A stretch of 64,000 nucleotides of DNA from Oleisolibacter albus (lineage in GTDB: Bacteria > Pseudomonadota > Alphaproteobacteria > Azospirillales > Azospirillaceae), in assembly GCF_003336875.1 (NCBI RefSeq), contig NZ_QGNJ01000003.1:186001-250000 (forward strand), written 5' to 3'. Every line of letters begins with the position of its first letter. Within the stretch, counting starts at the first letter, position 1. The notes under the pieces were generated by a model that made no database searches, had not been told where the DNA came from, and worked only from the letters and a program-made list of their open reading frames with translations. A program made the translations under genes and the position numbers. This document shows, one piece after another, positions 45,101-53,775 of this stretch.

Positions 45101-45320
45101 AGTCGATGCCGGTCATCTTCTGCTCGATGACCTGTGTGACCGTCTGTTCCAGCGTGCTCGCCGAGGCGCCGGGATAGGAGGCGGTGATGGTCACCGCCGG
45201 CGGGGCGATCTTCGGGTACTGCTCGATCGGCAGCGCCCGGATCGACAGAAGACCCGCCAGCATGATGACGATGGCGATGACCCATGCGAACACGGGTCTG
45301 TCGATAAAGAACCTGGCCAT
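42186..45320 (-). CDS. HAE1-family RND multidrug efflux permease
   Basis: The 1,044-residue inner-membrane proton antiporter is of AcrB/MexB type. [20 protein letters not shown] is the classical first helix. The porter domains contain [20 protein letters not shown] and NNFL-like [12 protein letters not shown]. Helix 4 has [20 protein letters not shown] with the paired aspartates that carry protons. The second half repeats the fold and ends [14 protein letters not shown]. It exports hydrophobic or amphiphilic drugs from the periplasm through a trimeric pump. The adaptor gene is 21 bp upstream in the same operon. No outer-membrane channel gene is present, so a TolC-like protein from elsewhere is needed. 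Confidence 0.96.
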   Translation of the reverse strand: MARFFIDRPVFAWVIAIVIMLAGLLSIRALPIEQYPKIAPPAVTITASYPGASASTLEQTVTQVIEQKMTGIDYLRYMSSSSDSAGNVSITLTFEPEADPDIAQVQVQNKLQLATPQLPQEVQALGLTVTKSTNDFLMIIGFVSADGSMNRGDIADYVASNVQDPISRVNGVGEVNVFGPQHAMRIWLDPDKLTSFGLTITDITGAIETENSQVSAGQLGGLPAAPKQELNATIVAQTRMQTAEEFGNILLRVNTDGSQLRLRDVARIEVGQESYAVEARYNRKPAGGLGIKLATGANALNTADAVKARIEELKPFFPQGLEVIYPYDSTPFVRLSIEEVVKTLLEAIVLVFVVMYVFLQNFRATLIPTIAVPVVLLGTFGVLSAFGFTINVLTMFAMVLAIGLLVDDAIVVVENVERVMDEEKLPPKEATRKSMDQITGALVGIALVLAAVFVPMAFFGGSAGVIYRQFSITIVSAMALSVLVALVLTPALCATLLKPGAHGHEPRRGFFGWFNRNFDRGNTAYQRGVRGALARMGRYGLAYVLILAGLGFLFARMPTAFLPTEDRGQLFVLWSTPPGATNERTLETTYTVEDYLLDQEKDSVEGLFAINGFSFSGRGQNAGMAFIRLKDWSERKGSAHSATAIAGRAMRTLASVRDAMIFTILPPSVPGLGNATGFDLQLVDRGGLGHEKLVAARNQLLGMAAQDPRLAGVRPNGLEDTPEYRIDIDREKARALGVALSDINRTLSAAWGSSYINDYIENGRVKRVYVQADAPFRMLPSDLDRWYVRNAEGGMVPFSAFSTSHWSYGSPKLERYNGVPSLNIQGGPAPGVSSGTAMQVMEELVAKLPPGVGYEWTGLSYEERASGAQAAPLYALAMLVVFLCLAALYESWSIPFAVMLVVPLGVIGAVAAATLRGLPSDVYFQVGLLTTIGLAAKNAILIVEFAKLLHEEGMDLVEATVMAARQRLRPILMTSLAFILGVLPLAIANGAGAESQNAIGVGVMGGMISATVLAILFVPVFYVAVMRATQRFRKAPEPVPVPGE

Positions 45321-45341
45321 GGGATCTATCCTTCCGGGGCC

Positions 45342-46526
45342 TTAGCGGGCCGCAGCCGGCGGGGTCGTCTGGTTGGCGGCCTGCTGTCCCTCGACGGGGG
45401 TCGGCTTGACCGGAACGCCAGGGCGGATCTTCTGCAGCCCGTCCACCACCACCTTCTCACCGGGCTTCAGCCCGTCGGTGATCAGCCAGTCGGTACCGGC
45501 GGCCAGCGCCGTCTTCACCGGGCGGGCCTGGACCGTGCCGTCCTGCCCCACCACCCAGACCTGGGCGCCGCCGTCGGGCCGGCGGGTCACGGCGCGCTGC
45601 GACACCAGGATGGCGTTCTCGCGCGCACCCTGCTGCACCTTGGCACGGACGAACAGGCCCGGCAGCAGCTCATGGTTGGGGTTGGGGAACACGGCGCGCA
45701 GCTGCACCGAGCTGGTGGTCGGGTCGACCGTGACTTCGGCGAACTGCAGTTCGCCGGTCTGGCCGTAGGGCTGGCCCTGCACGTCCAGCGTCACCGTGGC
45801 ACGCCCCTCCACCGTCTGGATGCGGCCCTCGGCCACGTCGCGGCGCAGCTGCATCAGCTGCGTGGTGGACTGGTTGATATCGACATAGATCGGGTCGATC
45901 TGCTGCACCGTGGCCAGGGCCGTGGCCTGGTTGGCGGTCACCAGCGCGCCCTCGGTGACCGAGGATTTGCCGATGATGCCGCCGATGGGCGAGAAGACCT
46001 TGGTGTAGTCCAGGTTGATCTGGGCCGTCTCGATGGCGGCCTTGGCCGCGGCCACCTGGGCGACGCCCTGGCCGGCGGCGGCGATGGCGTCGTCATAGGA
46101 CTGGCGGCTGACAGTGCTGTTCTTCACCAGATCCTTGTAGCGCTCGGCCTTGGCCTGCAGCGCCTTCAGGTTGGCCTCGGCCTCGGCCAGCTGGGCCCTG
46201 GCGCTGGCCAGGGCCGCCTCGTAGGGGGCGGGATCGATCTGATAGAGCTGCTGGCCGGCCTTGACCAGTCCGCCTTCCTGGAACAGGCGCTTCTGGATGA
46301 TGCCGTTGACCTGCGGCCGGACCTCGGCGACGCGGTAGGCCGAGGTGCGTCCCGGCAGCTCGGTCGTCACATCGAGGCGGCGGGGCTGGATTTCCACCAC
46401 CCCCACTTCCATCGGACCCTGCGGGCCACCCGCCTGCTTCTGACTGTTCTCACCACAGCCCGCGACGGACAGCGCGACCGTCGTCAGAGCCATGAGGCCC
46501 ATCATCCTGTTCAGCTTCGACATCAT
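45342..46526 (-). CDS. RND efflux periplasmic adaptor lipoprotein
   Basis: The 394-residue protein starts at ATG 46526 (or 46523), directly after a GGGAAGAG tract. A lipoprotein signal ends LSVAGC with the acylated Cys at 24. GRTSAYRVAEVRPQVNGII and FQEGGLVKAGQQLYQIDPAPYE are the membrane-fusion-protein lipoyl half-motifs. An alpha-helical hairpin follows at about 85-165, then the second lipoyl half (TKVFSPIGGIIGKS) and a beta-barrel domain. It links the permease to an outer-membrane channel. It is divergent from the TetR-family gene, whose product probably represses it through the operator in between. Confidence 0.94.
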   Translation of the reverse strand: MMSKLNRMMGLMALTTVALSVAGCGENSQKQAGGPQGPMEVGVVEIQPRRLDVTTELPGRTSAYRVAEVRPQVNGIIQKRLFQEGGLVKAGQQLYQIDPAPYEAALASARAQLAEAEANLKALQAKAERYKDLVKNSTVSRQSYDDAIAAAGQGVAQVAAAKAAIETAQINLDYTKVFSPIGGIIGKSSVTEGALVTANQATALATVQQIDPIYVDINQSTTQLMQLRRDVAEGRIQTVEGRATVTLDVQGQPYGQTGELQFAEVTVDPTTSSVQLRAVFPNPNHELLPGLFVRAKVQQGARENAILVSQRAVTRRPDGGAQVWVVGQDGTVQARPVKTALAAGTDWLITDGLKPGEKVVVDGLQKIRPGVPVKPTPVEGQQAANQTTPPAAAR

Positions 46527-46611
46527 CTCTTCCCTGGCCTTCCCTGGACACACCGTCGGGCCTTCGCCATCCACGCTATCGCAACGATATTTAGCAGGCG
46601 GCAGCGACGCT

Positions 46612-46654
46612 TTGCGACTGTACTGACGGATACACTGTACTGTACGGTACGCAA
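46612..46654. promoter_or_regulatory. Candidate operator of the TetR regulator and RND operon
   Basis: Imperfect inverted repeats bounded by TTGCG (46612-46616) and CGCAA (46650-46654) enclose the inner arms TGTACTG and ACTGTAC. The site ends 29 bp before the TetR start and lies 85 bp upstream of the adaptor start, in the only spacer of the divergent pair. Confidence 0.55.
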
Positions 46655-46683
46655 ATGCCGGGGGCTCGGCAAGGAGGGAAAGA

Positions 46684-47349
46684 ATGTCGGGGGAGAGCAG
46701 CAGGAATGCGCCGATGCTGGGACCGCGCGGTCAGGCCCGGCGCCGGGCCCTGCTGGATGCGGCGGCAAAGCTGTTCGTGGAAAAGGGGTTCGAGAAGACG
46801 ACGCTCAGCGACATCGTCCATCTGGCCGGCGGGTCGCGCGCGACGCTTTATGAGCAGTTCGGCGACAAGGAAGGGCTGTTCCGGGCCGTCATGGAGGAGA
46901 ACAACCGCCGCATCAGCGAACAGATGGCGGCGGCCCACGCCAACAGCTGGCGCGGCCCCGAGGCGGCGCTGACCAGTTTCGGCCTTCGCTTCGTCTGGGC
47001 TCTGATGGACGAGCAGATCTTCGCCGTGCTGCGCATCCTTATCACCGAGGCCGAGCGCCTTCCGGCCGTGGCCGAAGCCTTCTGGGAAATCGGGCCGGAC
47101 ACCGGCGTGCAGCGGGTGGCCGACTATCTGCGTCATGCCGCGGCCAGCGGGCAGCTGCGGGTCGAGGATCCGCTGATGGCGGCCCATGCCTTCATTGCCA
47201 TGATCACCACCAACATGATCATGCGGCGGCTGATGCTGCCGCAGGCACCCGTGGACATGGCGGCCGTGGAGACCATGGTGCGCGCGTCTGTCCGTCTGTT
47301 CCTGGACGGGGTACGAATGCCGTCCTGTCCGCAAGAAGCCACACCCTGA
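46684..47349 (+). CDS. TetR-family repressor of the RND pump
   Basis: The 221-residue protein has the TetR helix-turn-helix at about 18-65: ALLDAAAKLFVEKGFEKTTL, then SDIVHLAGGSRATLYEQFGD with the family-typical recognition helix, and KEGLFRAVMEE. The C-terminal ligand-binding domain is of the AefR/AcrR-like TetR_C type (AFWEIGPDTGVQRVADYL). It is divergent from the RND adaptor gene with a 157-bp spacer that carries palindromic elements, the standard layout for a drug-responsive local repressor. The inducers are unknown. Confidence 0.93.
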   Translation: MSGESSRNAPMLGPRGQARRRALLDAAAKLFVEKGFEKTTLSDIVHLAGGSRATLYEQFGDKEGLFRAVMEENNRRISEQMAAAHANSWRGPEAALTSFGLRFVWALMDEQIFAVLRILITEAERLPAVAEAFWEIGPDTGVQRVADYLRHAAASGQLRVEDPLMAAHAFIAMITTNMIMRRLMLPQAPVDMAAVETMVRASVRLFLDGVRMPSCPQEATP

Positions 47350-47405
47350 GCCGGACCGTCCGCACTACGGTCCCGCTGTGAAACGGCTTTGCGGCGGGGG
47401 AAACG

Positions 47406-47561
47406 ATGTTCCGGTTGGGCACGAAGGTCCGGTTCAAAGGACGGGAAGGGACGGTGGTCGGGCGCGTGCTGTCGGGCGAACCCAGCTACGACATCCGCCT
47501 CCAGGACGGGACCATCGTCAAATATGTGGCGGAAGCCGATCTGGAGCCAGTGCCAGCCTGA
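47406..47561 (+). CDS. Small 51-residue beta-rich protein
   Basis: A short frame with ATG 47406, preceded by GGGGGAAAC, encodes 51 residues beginning MFRLGTKVRFKGREGTVVGR and ending DLEPVPA. The pattern VRFKGREGTVVGRV...YDIRLQDGTIVKYVAEADLEPV is that of a KOW/SH3-like small barrel, as in many short 'hypothetical' proteins that bind nucleic acid or ribosomes. It lies 56 bp after the TetR gene on the same strand and may be read through. It is too short for most gene callers' confidence limits, but the composition is clearly protein-like. Confidence 0.7.
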   Translation: MFRLGTKVRFKGREGTVVGRVLSGEPSYDIRLQDGTIVKYVAEADLEPVPA

Positions 47562-47563
47562 GA

Positions 47564-47866
47564 TCAGCCCTCGTCGATCCGGTCCGGGTGACCAGCCGCA
47601 GACGGGACGGTGGCTGCGGGGATCTGCCCGTCTGGCCGTTCGGCGGGCTGTTCCGGTGGGGCGGTGACAGTGGGAAACTCTGGGGTCGCAGCGTCGCCCG
47701 GCGGAGACACCGCCGTGGCCAGGGTCTTGTCGTCCCCGGCTTTCAGGCGGGCCGGCAGCACGGGGGCCAGAACGGCGAAGATGATGGCGGCAAACAGCAG
47801 CAGCACATCACCTGGATCGCGCCGTGTCGGGGAATCATGCAGCGCCATGGGGTTTTCCGCTTCCAT
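47564..47866 (-). CDS. Hypothetical single-pass membrane protein
   Basis: This 100-residue frame starts at ATG 47866, or ATG 47848. It has one convincing membrane segment (DVLLLFAAIIFAVLAPVLPA), then a low-complexity Pro/Ala/Thr-rich tail of about 55 residues. The tail could be an extended periplasmic segment. The stop is 2 bp from the stop of the 51-residue gene, a tight convergent pair. There is no known family. The hydrophobic core supports a real gene, but the ribosome-binding site is weak. Confidence 0.5.
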   Translation of the reverse strand: MEAENPMALHDSPTRRDPGDVLLLFAAIIFAVLAPVLPARLKAGDDKTLATAVSPPGDAATPEFPTVTAPPEQPAERPDGQIPAATVPSAAGHPDRIDEG

Positions 47867-47977
47867 TCGGCTTTATAAGTCTCCGCCACATCTACCCCGG
47901 ATTGCGATGCCGTTCCCCTGCACAGAGGAAGTGATCCCTCTGTCCAAGGGCGGGGTGCCGGATGAGCGGGACAGCCG

Positions 47978-48256
47978 TCAGTCGTAGTCCCAGTCGGGGC
48001 CGTGCAGCAGGTTCAGCCCCTGGTCGCGCAGGCTGTCATGCAGATGGCGGATCATCTCGCCTTTCTCCTGCAACAGCTGCTCCTGGGGCACGGAGCGCTG
48101 CCCCTGCACCAGGTCCGCCAATTGCCGGGCCGTTCGGCCCAGTGGCGGCAGCGCACGGCCGATCCGCCGCACCTCATCCCGGTAATCGGGGCGGGTCACG
48201 TTGGGGTACAGGCGGTCGATGCGATCCAGGGCATCGGCAAGCTGGGCCTTGTTCAT
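47978..48256 (-). CDS. Hypothetical small helical protein
   Basis: The 92-residue frame starts at ATG 48256 and reads MNKAQLADALDRIDRLYPNV, then RPDYRDEVRRIGRALPPLG and a Gln/Glu-rich helix (GQRSVPQEQLLQEKGEMIRH). Composition is like a soluble, all-alpha protein with regular charged spacing, unlike an antisense shadow. No family is recognised. It is 39 bp from the NUDIX gene and on the same strand. Confidence 0.6.
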   Translation of the reverse strand: MNKAQLADALDRIDRLYPNVTRPDYRDEVRRIGRALPPLGRTARQLADLVQGQRSVPQEQLLQEKGEMIRHLHDSLRDQGLNLLHGPDWDYD

Positions 48257-48295
48257 CCAAGTCGATCCGGCAGGAGGGTCGGGCCGCGGACCATA

Positions 48296-48793
48296 TCATC
48301 CGCCGGCCGGCCGCATGCAAGCCCCGGCATCGGTCCACGGGAATGGCAGGGTGATGCCCAGGGACAGCACCCGCTGCAGCGGCGTGAACAAGGGCGACGG
48401 CAGGGACTGCAGGCCGAACCAGCCCAGCGCGTCGGCCTTGTCCGGTTCCATGATGCGGGCCTGCGCTCCGGCGGGGCAGGGGGCGGAGCAGAACACATCG
48501 ACGAAATGACGCCCCTCCACCGGCCAATAATCGGTGATGGTCGGACCGATGCGCACCTCGGTCGGGTCGATGCTGATGCCGGTCTCCTCCCGCAGTTCGC
48601 GGGCGGCGCAGGCGGGCAGGCTTTCGCCGAAATCCACCTTGCCGCCGGTGAGCCCCCATTGCCCCGCCCCATGCGCCCCCCGGCGGCGCAGCAGCAGCAC
48701 CCGCCCCTGGCGATCATGGAGGAAGAGGCCGACGGCGCCCCGGGCAATCCCCGTCGGGGCGGGGCGGGGTGTGGCAGTGTGGGGCAGGGGCAT
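48296..48793 (-). CDS. NUDIX hydrolase
   Basis: From ATG 48793 (about 165 residues) the exact NUDIX box G-x5-E-x7-RELREETGI runs at 51-73 (GKVDFGESLPACAARELREE), which binds Mg and hydrolyses nucleoside diphosphates linked to another group. GAVGLFLHDRQGRVLLLRR and GQWGLTGG precede it, as in MutT-type members. FVDVFCSAPCPAG and DALGWFGLQSLPSPLF follow. Upstream in-frame ATGs extend the frame but show no homology. The substrate cannot be told. Confidence 0.9.
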   Translation of the reverse strand: MPLPHTATPRPAPTGIARGAVGLFLHDRQGRVLLLRRRGAHGAGQWGLTGGKVDFGESLPACAARELREETGISIDPTEVRIGPTITDYWPVEGRHFVDVFCSAPCPAGAQARIMEPDKADALGWFGLQSLPSPLFTPLQRVLSLGITLPFPWTDAGACMRPAGG

Positions 48794-48895
48794 GACAGGG
48801 AGATCCAGGTGTCGGCGCGGCGGCGAACAGGACGTCGCGCGCGGGCCTGTGCCTATAGGGCGTTGCGCCGGCATCGGCAATGGCCGGGCCAGCGG

Positions 48896-49789
48896 TCAGT
48901 CGCGGTGACGCAGCGCCTCCAGCAGCAGGGAGAAGGCCGGAGCCGGATGGCGGCGGCTGGGATAATAGAGATGATAGCCGGGGAAGGGCGGGCACCAATC
49001 CGCCAGCACCCGGAGCAGACGGCCGGCTGCGATCTCGGCCCGTACCTGATCCTCGGGCAGGAAGGCCAGTCCGAACCCGTCCAGGGCGGCACGCTGGCAG
49101 AAGGCGAGACTGTCGAAGGTCAACTGCCCCTCGACCCGCACCCGCACTTCCCGCCCGTCCTTTTCGAATTCCCAGGCATAAAGGCCGCCCGACGTGGGCA
49201 GGCGCAGATTGATGCAGTCGTGGCCGGTAAGGTCCTGGGGTGTCTGTGGCGGGGAGCGGCGGGCGAAATAGGCCGGCGCCCCCACCAGGGCGAAGCACAC
49301 ATCCGGGCCGATGCGCACAGCCACCATGTCCTTGTCCACCTGTTCCCCCAGGCGCACCCCGGCATCGAAGCGCCGGGCCACGATGTCGGTCAGGCCCTGG
49401 TCGATGGACAGTTCCACCCGGATGTCCGGATAAAGCGGCAGGAACCGCTGCAGCTTGGGCCAGAGCACGAAGGCTGCCGCATGTTCGCCCGTGGTGATGC
49501 GGATGGTGCCCGCCGGCTTGTCACGCAGCGCGCTGAGCGCCTCCAACTCGCCTGCGATGGCGTCGAGCCTGGGTTCAATGCCGCGGAACAGCCGATCCCC
49601 GGCTTCGGTCAGGGCCACGCTGCGGGTGGTGCGCGTCAGCAGGCGCAGGCCCAGCCGCTCCTCCAGCCCGCGCATGGTGTGGCTGAGGGCCGACGGGGAA
49701 ACACCCAGCCGGGCGGCGGCGCGGGTGAAGCTGCGGTCCCGCGCCACGGCCAGGAACGCCAGAAGGTCACCCAGGGTTTCGCGTGCCAT
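48896..49789 (-). CDS. LysR-family transcriptional regulator
   Basis: From ATG 49789 the 297-residue protein has an N-terminal winged helix-turn-helix (LLAFLAVARDRSFTRAAARL, GVSPSALSHTMRGLEERLG, RLLTRTTRSVALTEAG). A periplasmic-binding-protein-like effector domain runs from about 90 to 297. A GTG at 49807 is an alternative start. It is divergent from an aldo/keto reductase and alcohol dehydrogenase pair, which it probably activates. Inverted repeats lie in the shared promoter region. The effector is unknown. Confidence 0.93.
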   Translation of the reverse strand: MARETLGDLLAFLAVARDRSFTRAAARLGVSPSALSHTMRGLEERLGLRLLTRTTRSVALTEAGDRLFRGIEPRLDAIAGELEALSALRDKPAGTIRITTGEHAAAFVLWPKLQRFLPLYPDIRVELSIDQGLTDIVARRFDAGVRLGEQVDKDMVAVRIGPDVCFALVGAPAYFARRSPPQTPQDLTGHDCINLRLPTSGGLYAWEFEKDGREVRVRVEGQLTFDSLAFCQRAALDGFGLAFLPEDQVRAEIAAGRLLRVLADWCPPFPGYHLYYPSRRHPAPAFSLLLEALRHRD

Positions 49790-49796
49790 TTGCTGA

Positions 49797-50898
<1,102 letters not shown>

Positions 50899-51001
50899 TC
50901 CGGGGTCGGGTAATCCGACCTTCCCCCGCGCGGTCGCTTGGATTTCCCGTCCGGGCGGCCGATCTATCCCGCGTTGTTCCTGTTTTCACGGAGTTCCCGG
51001 C

Positions 51002-52066
51002 ATGAAGACCATCGGTTATGCGGCCCAGGCCGCGGAAAGCCCGCTGGCCCCGTTCACCTTCGAGCGGCGCGCCCTGCGGCCGGACGATGTGGCCATCGAC
51101 GTGCTCTATTGCGGCGTCTGCCATTCGGATCTGCACATGTCCCGCAATGACTGGGGTTTCAGCCGCTATCCGCTGGTACCCGGACACGAGATCGTCGGCC
51201 GCGTCGCCGCCGTCGGCGCGGATGTCACCGGATTCAAGGTCGGTGATGCCGTGGCCGTGGGCTGCATGGTGGACAGCTGCCAGGATTGCGACATGTGCCA
51301 TGCCGGCGAGGAGCAGTTCTGCCGCAACCTCATGACGCAGACCTACAATGACCGCGACCGGATCACCGGCGCGCCGACCATGGGCGGCTATTCCAAGCAT
51401 CTGGTGGTGCGGGAGGCGTTCGTGCTGGCGGTGCCGGAGGGGCTGGAGCTGTCGCGGGTGGCGCCGCTGCTGTGCGCCGGCATCACCACCTATTCGCCGC
51501 TGCGCACCTGGGGTGTCGGCCCGGGCAGCCGTGTCGGCGTCATCGGCCTGGGCGGGCTGGGCCATATGGCGGTGAAGCTGGCCGTGGCTCTGGGGGCCGA
51601 GGTGACGGTGCTGAGCCGGACCAAGGACAAGGAGGCCGATGCGCTGGACCTGGGCGCCGACCGGCTGCTGGTGTCCAGCGATCAGGACGCCATGAAGGCC
51701 GCGACGGCCAGCTTCGACGTCATCATCGACACCGTTCCGGTGAAACATGACGTCACCCCCTATATGCCGCTGCTGGATGTGGACGGCACGCTGGTCATCG
51801 TCGGTCAGGTCGGCCCGCTGAACGAGCCGCTGACCGTGCCCTTCATCATGGGCCGCCGCCGCGTGGCCGGGTCGCTGATCGGCGGCATCGCCGAGACGCA
51901 GGAGATGCTGAATTTCTGCGCCCGCATGAACATCCTGCCGGAATGCGAGATGATCGGCATGGCCGAGATCAACGATGCCTTCACCCGCATGGAGCGGGCC
52001 GATGTGCGCTATCGCTTCGTCATCGACATGGCCTCGCTGCCGGCCCCGGCGGGAGCGGCGTTCTGA
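51002..52066 (+). CDS. Zinc-dependent alcohol dehydrogenase (YahK/CAD type)
   Basis: The 354-residue protein has C40 in CGVCHSDLH and H62-E63 in VPGHEIVG as catalytic zinc ligands. C93, C96, C99 and C107 bind the structural zinc. VGVIGLGGLGHMAVKLAVALG binds NAD(P). It resembles the YahK/cinnamyl-alcohol-dehydrogenase group, usually NADPH-dependent and active on aldehydes. It follows the aldo/keto reductase gene. Its transcript should end at the perfect hairpin 9 bp downstream. Confidence 0.94.
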   Translation: MKTIGYAAQAAESPLAPFTFERRALRPDDVAIDVLYCGVCHSDLHMSRNDWGFSRYPLVPGHEIVGRVAAVGADVTGFKVGDAVAVGCMVDSCQDCDMCHAGEEQFCRNLMTQTYNDRDRITGAPTMGGYSKHLVVREAFVLAVPEGLELSRVAPLLCAGITTYSPLRTWGVGPGSRVGVIGLGGLGHMAVKLAVALGAEVTVLSRTKDKEADALDLGADRLLVSSDQDAMKAATASFDVIIDTVPVKHDVTPYMPLLDVDGTLVIVGQVGPLNEPLTVPFIMGRRRVAGSLIGGIAETQEMLNFCARMNILPECEMIGMAEINDAFTRMERADVRYRFVIDMASLPAPAGAAF

Positions 52067-52074
52067 CTGGTGGA

Positions 52075-52098
52075 CCGGGAGGCGGCGACGCCTCCCGG
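52075..52098. terminator. Bidirectional terminator between adh and ccdB
   Basis: A perfect 10-bp stem, CCGGGAGGCG with its complement, closed by the GNRA-type loop GCGA, lies between the convergent stops of the dehydrogenase gene and ccdB. It has only a short TT on the plus side. Confidence 0.75.
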
Positions 52099-52114
52099 TT
52101 CCGGCGCCGGGGGC

Positions 52115-52432
52115 TCAGCGATAGGCGCGCGACAGCAGCAGGTCGAGCGCGGCACTGATGGCATCGCCCTGATCCTCGATGTTCTCGACCGGTGGTGTCA
52201 GACGTGCAGCCGGGATGGCGAAGATCTGCAAGGGGTCCATGACGACGCTGGCGCCCTGCACATGCAGGCGGACATGGAAGCCCGGATCGGGCTGGCGGAA
52301 CAGGTCCGCCCGGAAGAGCGGCACCACCACGCGGGAGGCCGAGCGGTTGAACAGAGACGACTGCACGACGAGCAGGTAGGGTGCTGCATCCTGCGCGCGG
52401 CCGACATTGCGATGAACATCATACTGTGGCAT
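52115..52432 (-). CDS. ccdB: CcdB-family gyrase-poisoning toxin
   Basis: The 105-residue protein opens MPQYDVHRNVG and continues PYLLVVQSSLFNRSASRVVV, the CcdB fold start, and later HVQGASVVMDPLQIFAIPA. CcdB traps DNA gyrase on DNA. The family's C-terminal hydrophobic-Trp-Gly-Ile region that contacts gyrase is not conserved here (the tail is SAALDLLLSRAYR), as is usual in chromosomal relatives. Its start overlaps the ccdA stop (ATGA), so translation is coupled. Confidence 0.93.
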   Translation of the reverse strand: MPQYDVHRNVGRAQDAAPYLLVVQSSLFNRSASRVVVPLFRADLFRQPDPGFHVRLHVQGASVVMDPLQIFAIPAARLTPPVENIEDQGDAISAALDLLLSRAYR

Positions 52433-52683
52433 CAGGCGAAGCGCCCGTCGTTGAAATCCTCGCCGACCAGCCCGTGGTTTTCCATCAGGGCATTGGACTC
52501 ATCGATGCTGGCGGCAAGGGCCGCGCGGCGCATCGCCTCGGTCTCCAGATCGCGGGCCAGTAAGCGTTCGACCCGTTCCGACAGGCTGCCGCCCATGGCG
52601 CGGACTTTGGCCACCAGATCCTGGTTCAGGCTGAGGTTGGTCGGCCGCTTGGCGGCAGTCGGGTCATAGAGGCGGTGATCCAT
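52432..52683 (-). CDS. ccdA: CcdA-family antitoxin
   Basis: From ATG 52683, with GGGGA 6 bp upstream, an 83-residue protein has the ribbon-helix-helix DNA-binding N-terminus KRPTNLSLNQDLVAKVRAMG and a C-terminal toxin-neutralising tail (DESNALMENHGLVGEDFNDG). Frames opening further upstream lack family similarity. It should bind CcdB and, with it, repress its own promoter through the triple repeat just upstream. Confidence 0.92.
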   Translation of the reverse strand: MDHRLYDPTAAKRPTNLSLNQDLVAKVRAMGGSLSERVERLLARDLETEAMRRAALAASIDESNALMENHGLVGEDFNDGRFA

Positions 52684-52708
52684 GGTCCATCCCCGGACGC
52701 AGCAGTGA

Positions 52709-52738
52709 ATGCGCATTTAATGCGCATATCATGCGTAT
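52709..52738 (-). promoter_or_regulatory. Triple 11-bp-spaced ccdAB operator
   Basis: Three palindromic 8-mers, ATGCGCAT (52709-52716), ATGCGCAT (52720-52727) and ATGCGTAT (52731-52738), start exactly 11 bp apart, about one helical turn. They lie 26 bp upstream of the ccdA start and match the multi-site operators used by ribbon-helix-helix antitoxins. Confidence 0.75.
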
Positions 52739-52961
52739 TAAGCCATGGCCGCGAGAGGTCGGCAACCCCGCATCCAGGCCGTTACCGGAGAGGATGCTGG
52801 CGGCATGGGGATCGTCGGTTGCGGCCAAGCGTCACGCAGTCAGGCACATACGGACAAAATCTTGTCTTTATTTCATGATCCCTTGACCGTCCTGGTTTAG
52901 TCCTGTCCCGGAATGGGGTTCGCCTTTACGGACGGTGACGATCTTATGGATGGAGTCTTGG

Positions 52962-53768
52962 ATGTCGCCTTTTAAGATGGTTCTCCTTGCTGGCGTCCTG
53001 GTAACAAGTCAGCAGGCTGCCGCCGCCGATCTGGTTATCGAGCCGCAGAAGACGACGGAGCCTGTCAGCCGGACCTTTCCGGGCCGTAATGTCGACATTG
53101 TCGGGCTTTCCAGCGGTATGACACTGCAGGAGGTCACGGCCAAGTTGAAGGCCGACATGCCTGACGCCAGTATCCGCACCAACATGCTGACGGTCGGGCT
53201 GAACTACAAAGGGGCGACGGTCAAGTTCCAACAGTACACCGGCGGCCTCCTTGTCAATGGTGGCGACGCCAATGGCCTGATTTCTCTCTTTTTCGGCAGC
53301 CCCGCTTCGGGAAACCAGCTGACCAGTCTGCTGCGCAATGTCGACTACCGTGACCCGTTCAAGGCGCCGACGCGGGAGGATGTGGTGGCCGCGCTGACGG
53401 CCAAGTACGGTAAGCCGTCGGGGCAGTCGCAGAGTGAGAAGCTCATGACTCTGACTTGGCTGGTGAAGGATGCCGGCGATTATGTCTGTCCGGTTGACCC
53501 CGGGCGGAAAGTGCCGATGTGCCCGGTGACGGTTGCGTCCAACCGGGACAGCCCCGATGTGGCGGAACGGGCGATGAAGGCCGGATTCAAGGTTGGGATC
53601 AGTGCGTTACTTTACACCAAGGCCGATTCGAACAAGCTCACCTCTCTGGTCGTGACCATCGAGGATTATGAGAACACCGTGGTAGCGACCAATGCCGCCG
53701 ATACTCAGCTGAAGGAAGCGGTGGACAAGCAGTTCTCCAACTCCTCCTCCGCCAAGCCGAAGCTGTAA
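52962..53768 (+). CDS. Hypothetical exported protein
   Basis: From ATG 52962, with GGAG 7 bp upstream, the 268-residue protein has a signal peptide ending SQQAAAAD. No family is recognised. An early segment SGMTLQEVTAKLKADMPDAS resembles the helix of SmpA/BamE-like or PepSY-like small domains. TREDVVAALTAKYGKPSGQS and WLVKDAGDYVCPV follow, with two cysteines (CPVDP, MCPV) 13 apart that may form a disulfide. It faces the gluconokinase gene with only 7 bp between stops. The upstream 220 bp contain an AT-rich patch near 52850-52880 suitable for a promoter. Confidence 0.75.
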   Translation: MSPFKMVLLAGVLVTSQQAAAADLVIEPQKTTEPVSRTFPGRNVDIVGLSSGMTLQEVTAKLKADMPDASIRTNMLTVGLNYKGATVKFQQYTGGLLVNGGDANGLISLFFGSPASGNQLTSLLRNVDYRDPFKAPTREDVVAALTAKYGKPSGQSQSEKLMTLTWLVKDAGDYVCPVDPGRKVPMCPVTVASNRDSPDVAERAMKAGFKVGISALLYTKADSNKLTSLVVTIEDYENTVVATNAADTQLKEAVDKQFSNSSSAKPKL

Positions 53769-53775
53769 GACCCAT

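Noticed and set aside
42174-46853. 1,559-codon plus-strand frame across the RND operon
   Set aside because: His/Gln/Gly-rich antisense translation spanning two real genes and their spacer; no known domain.
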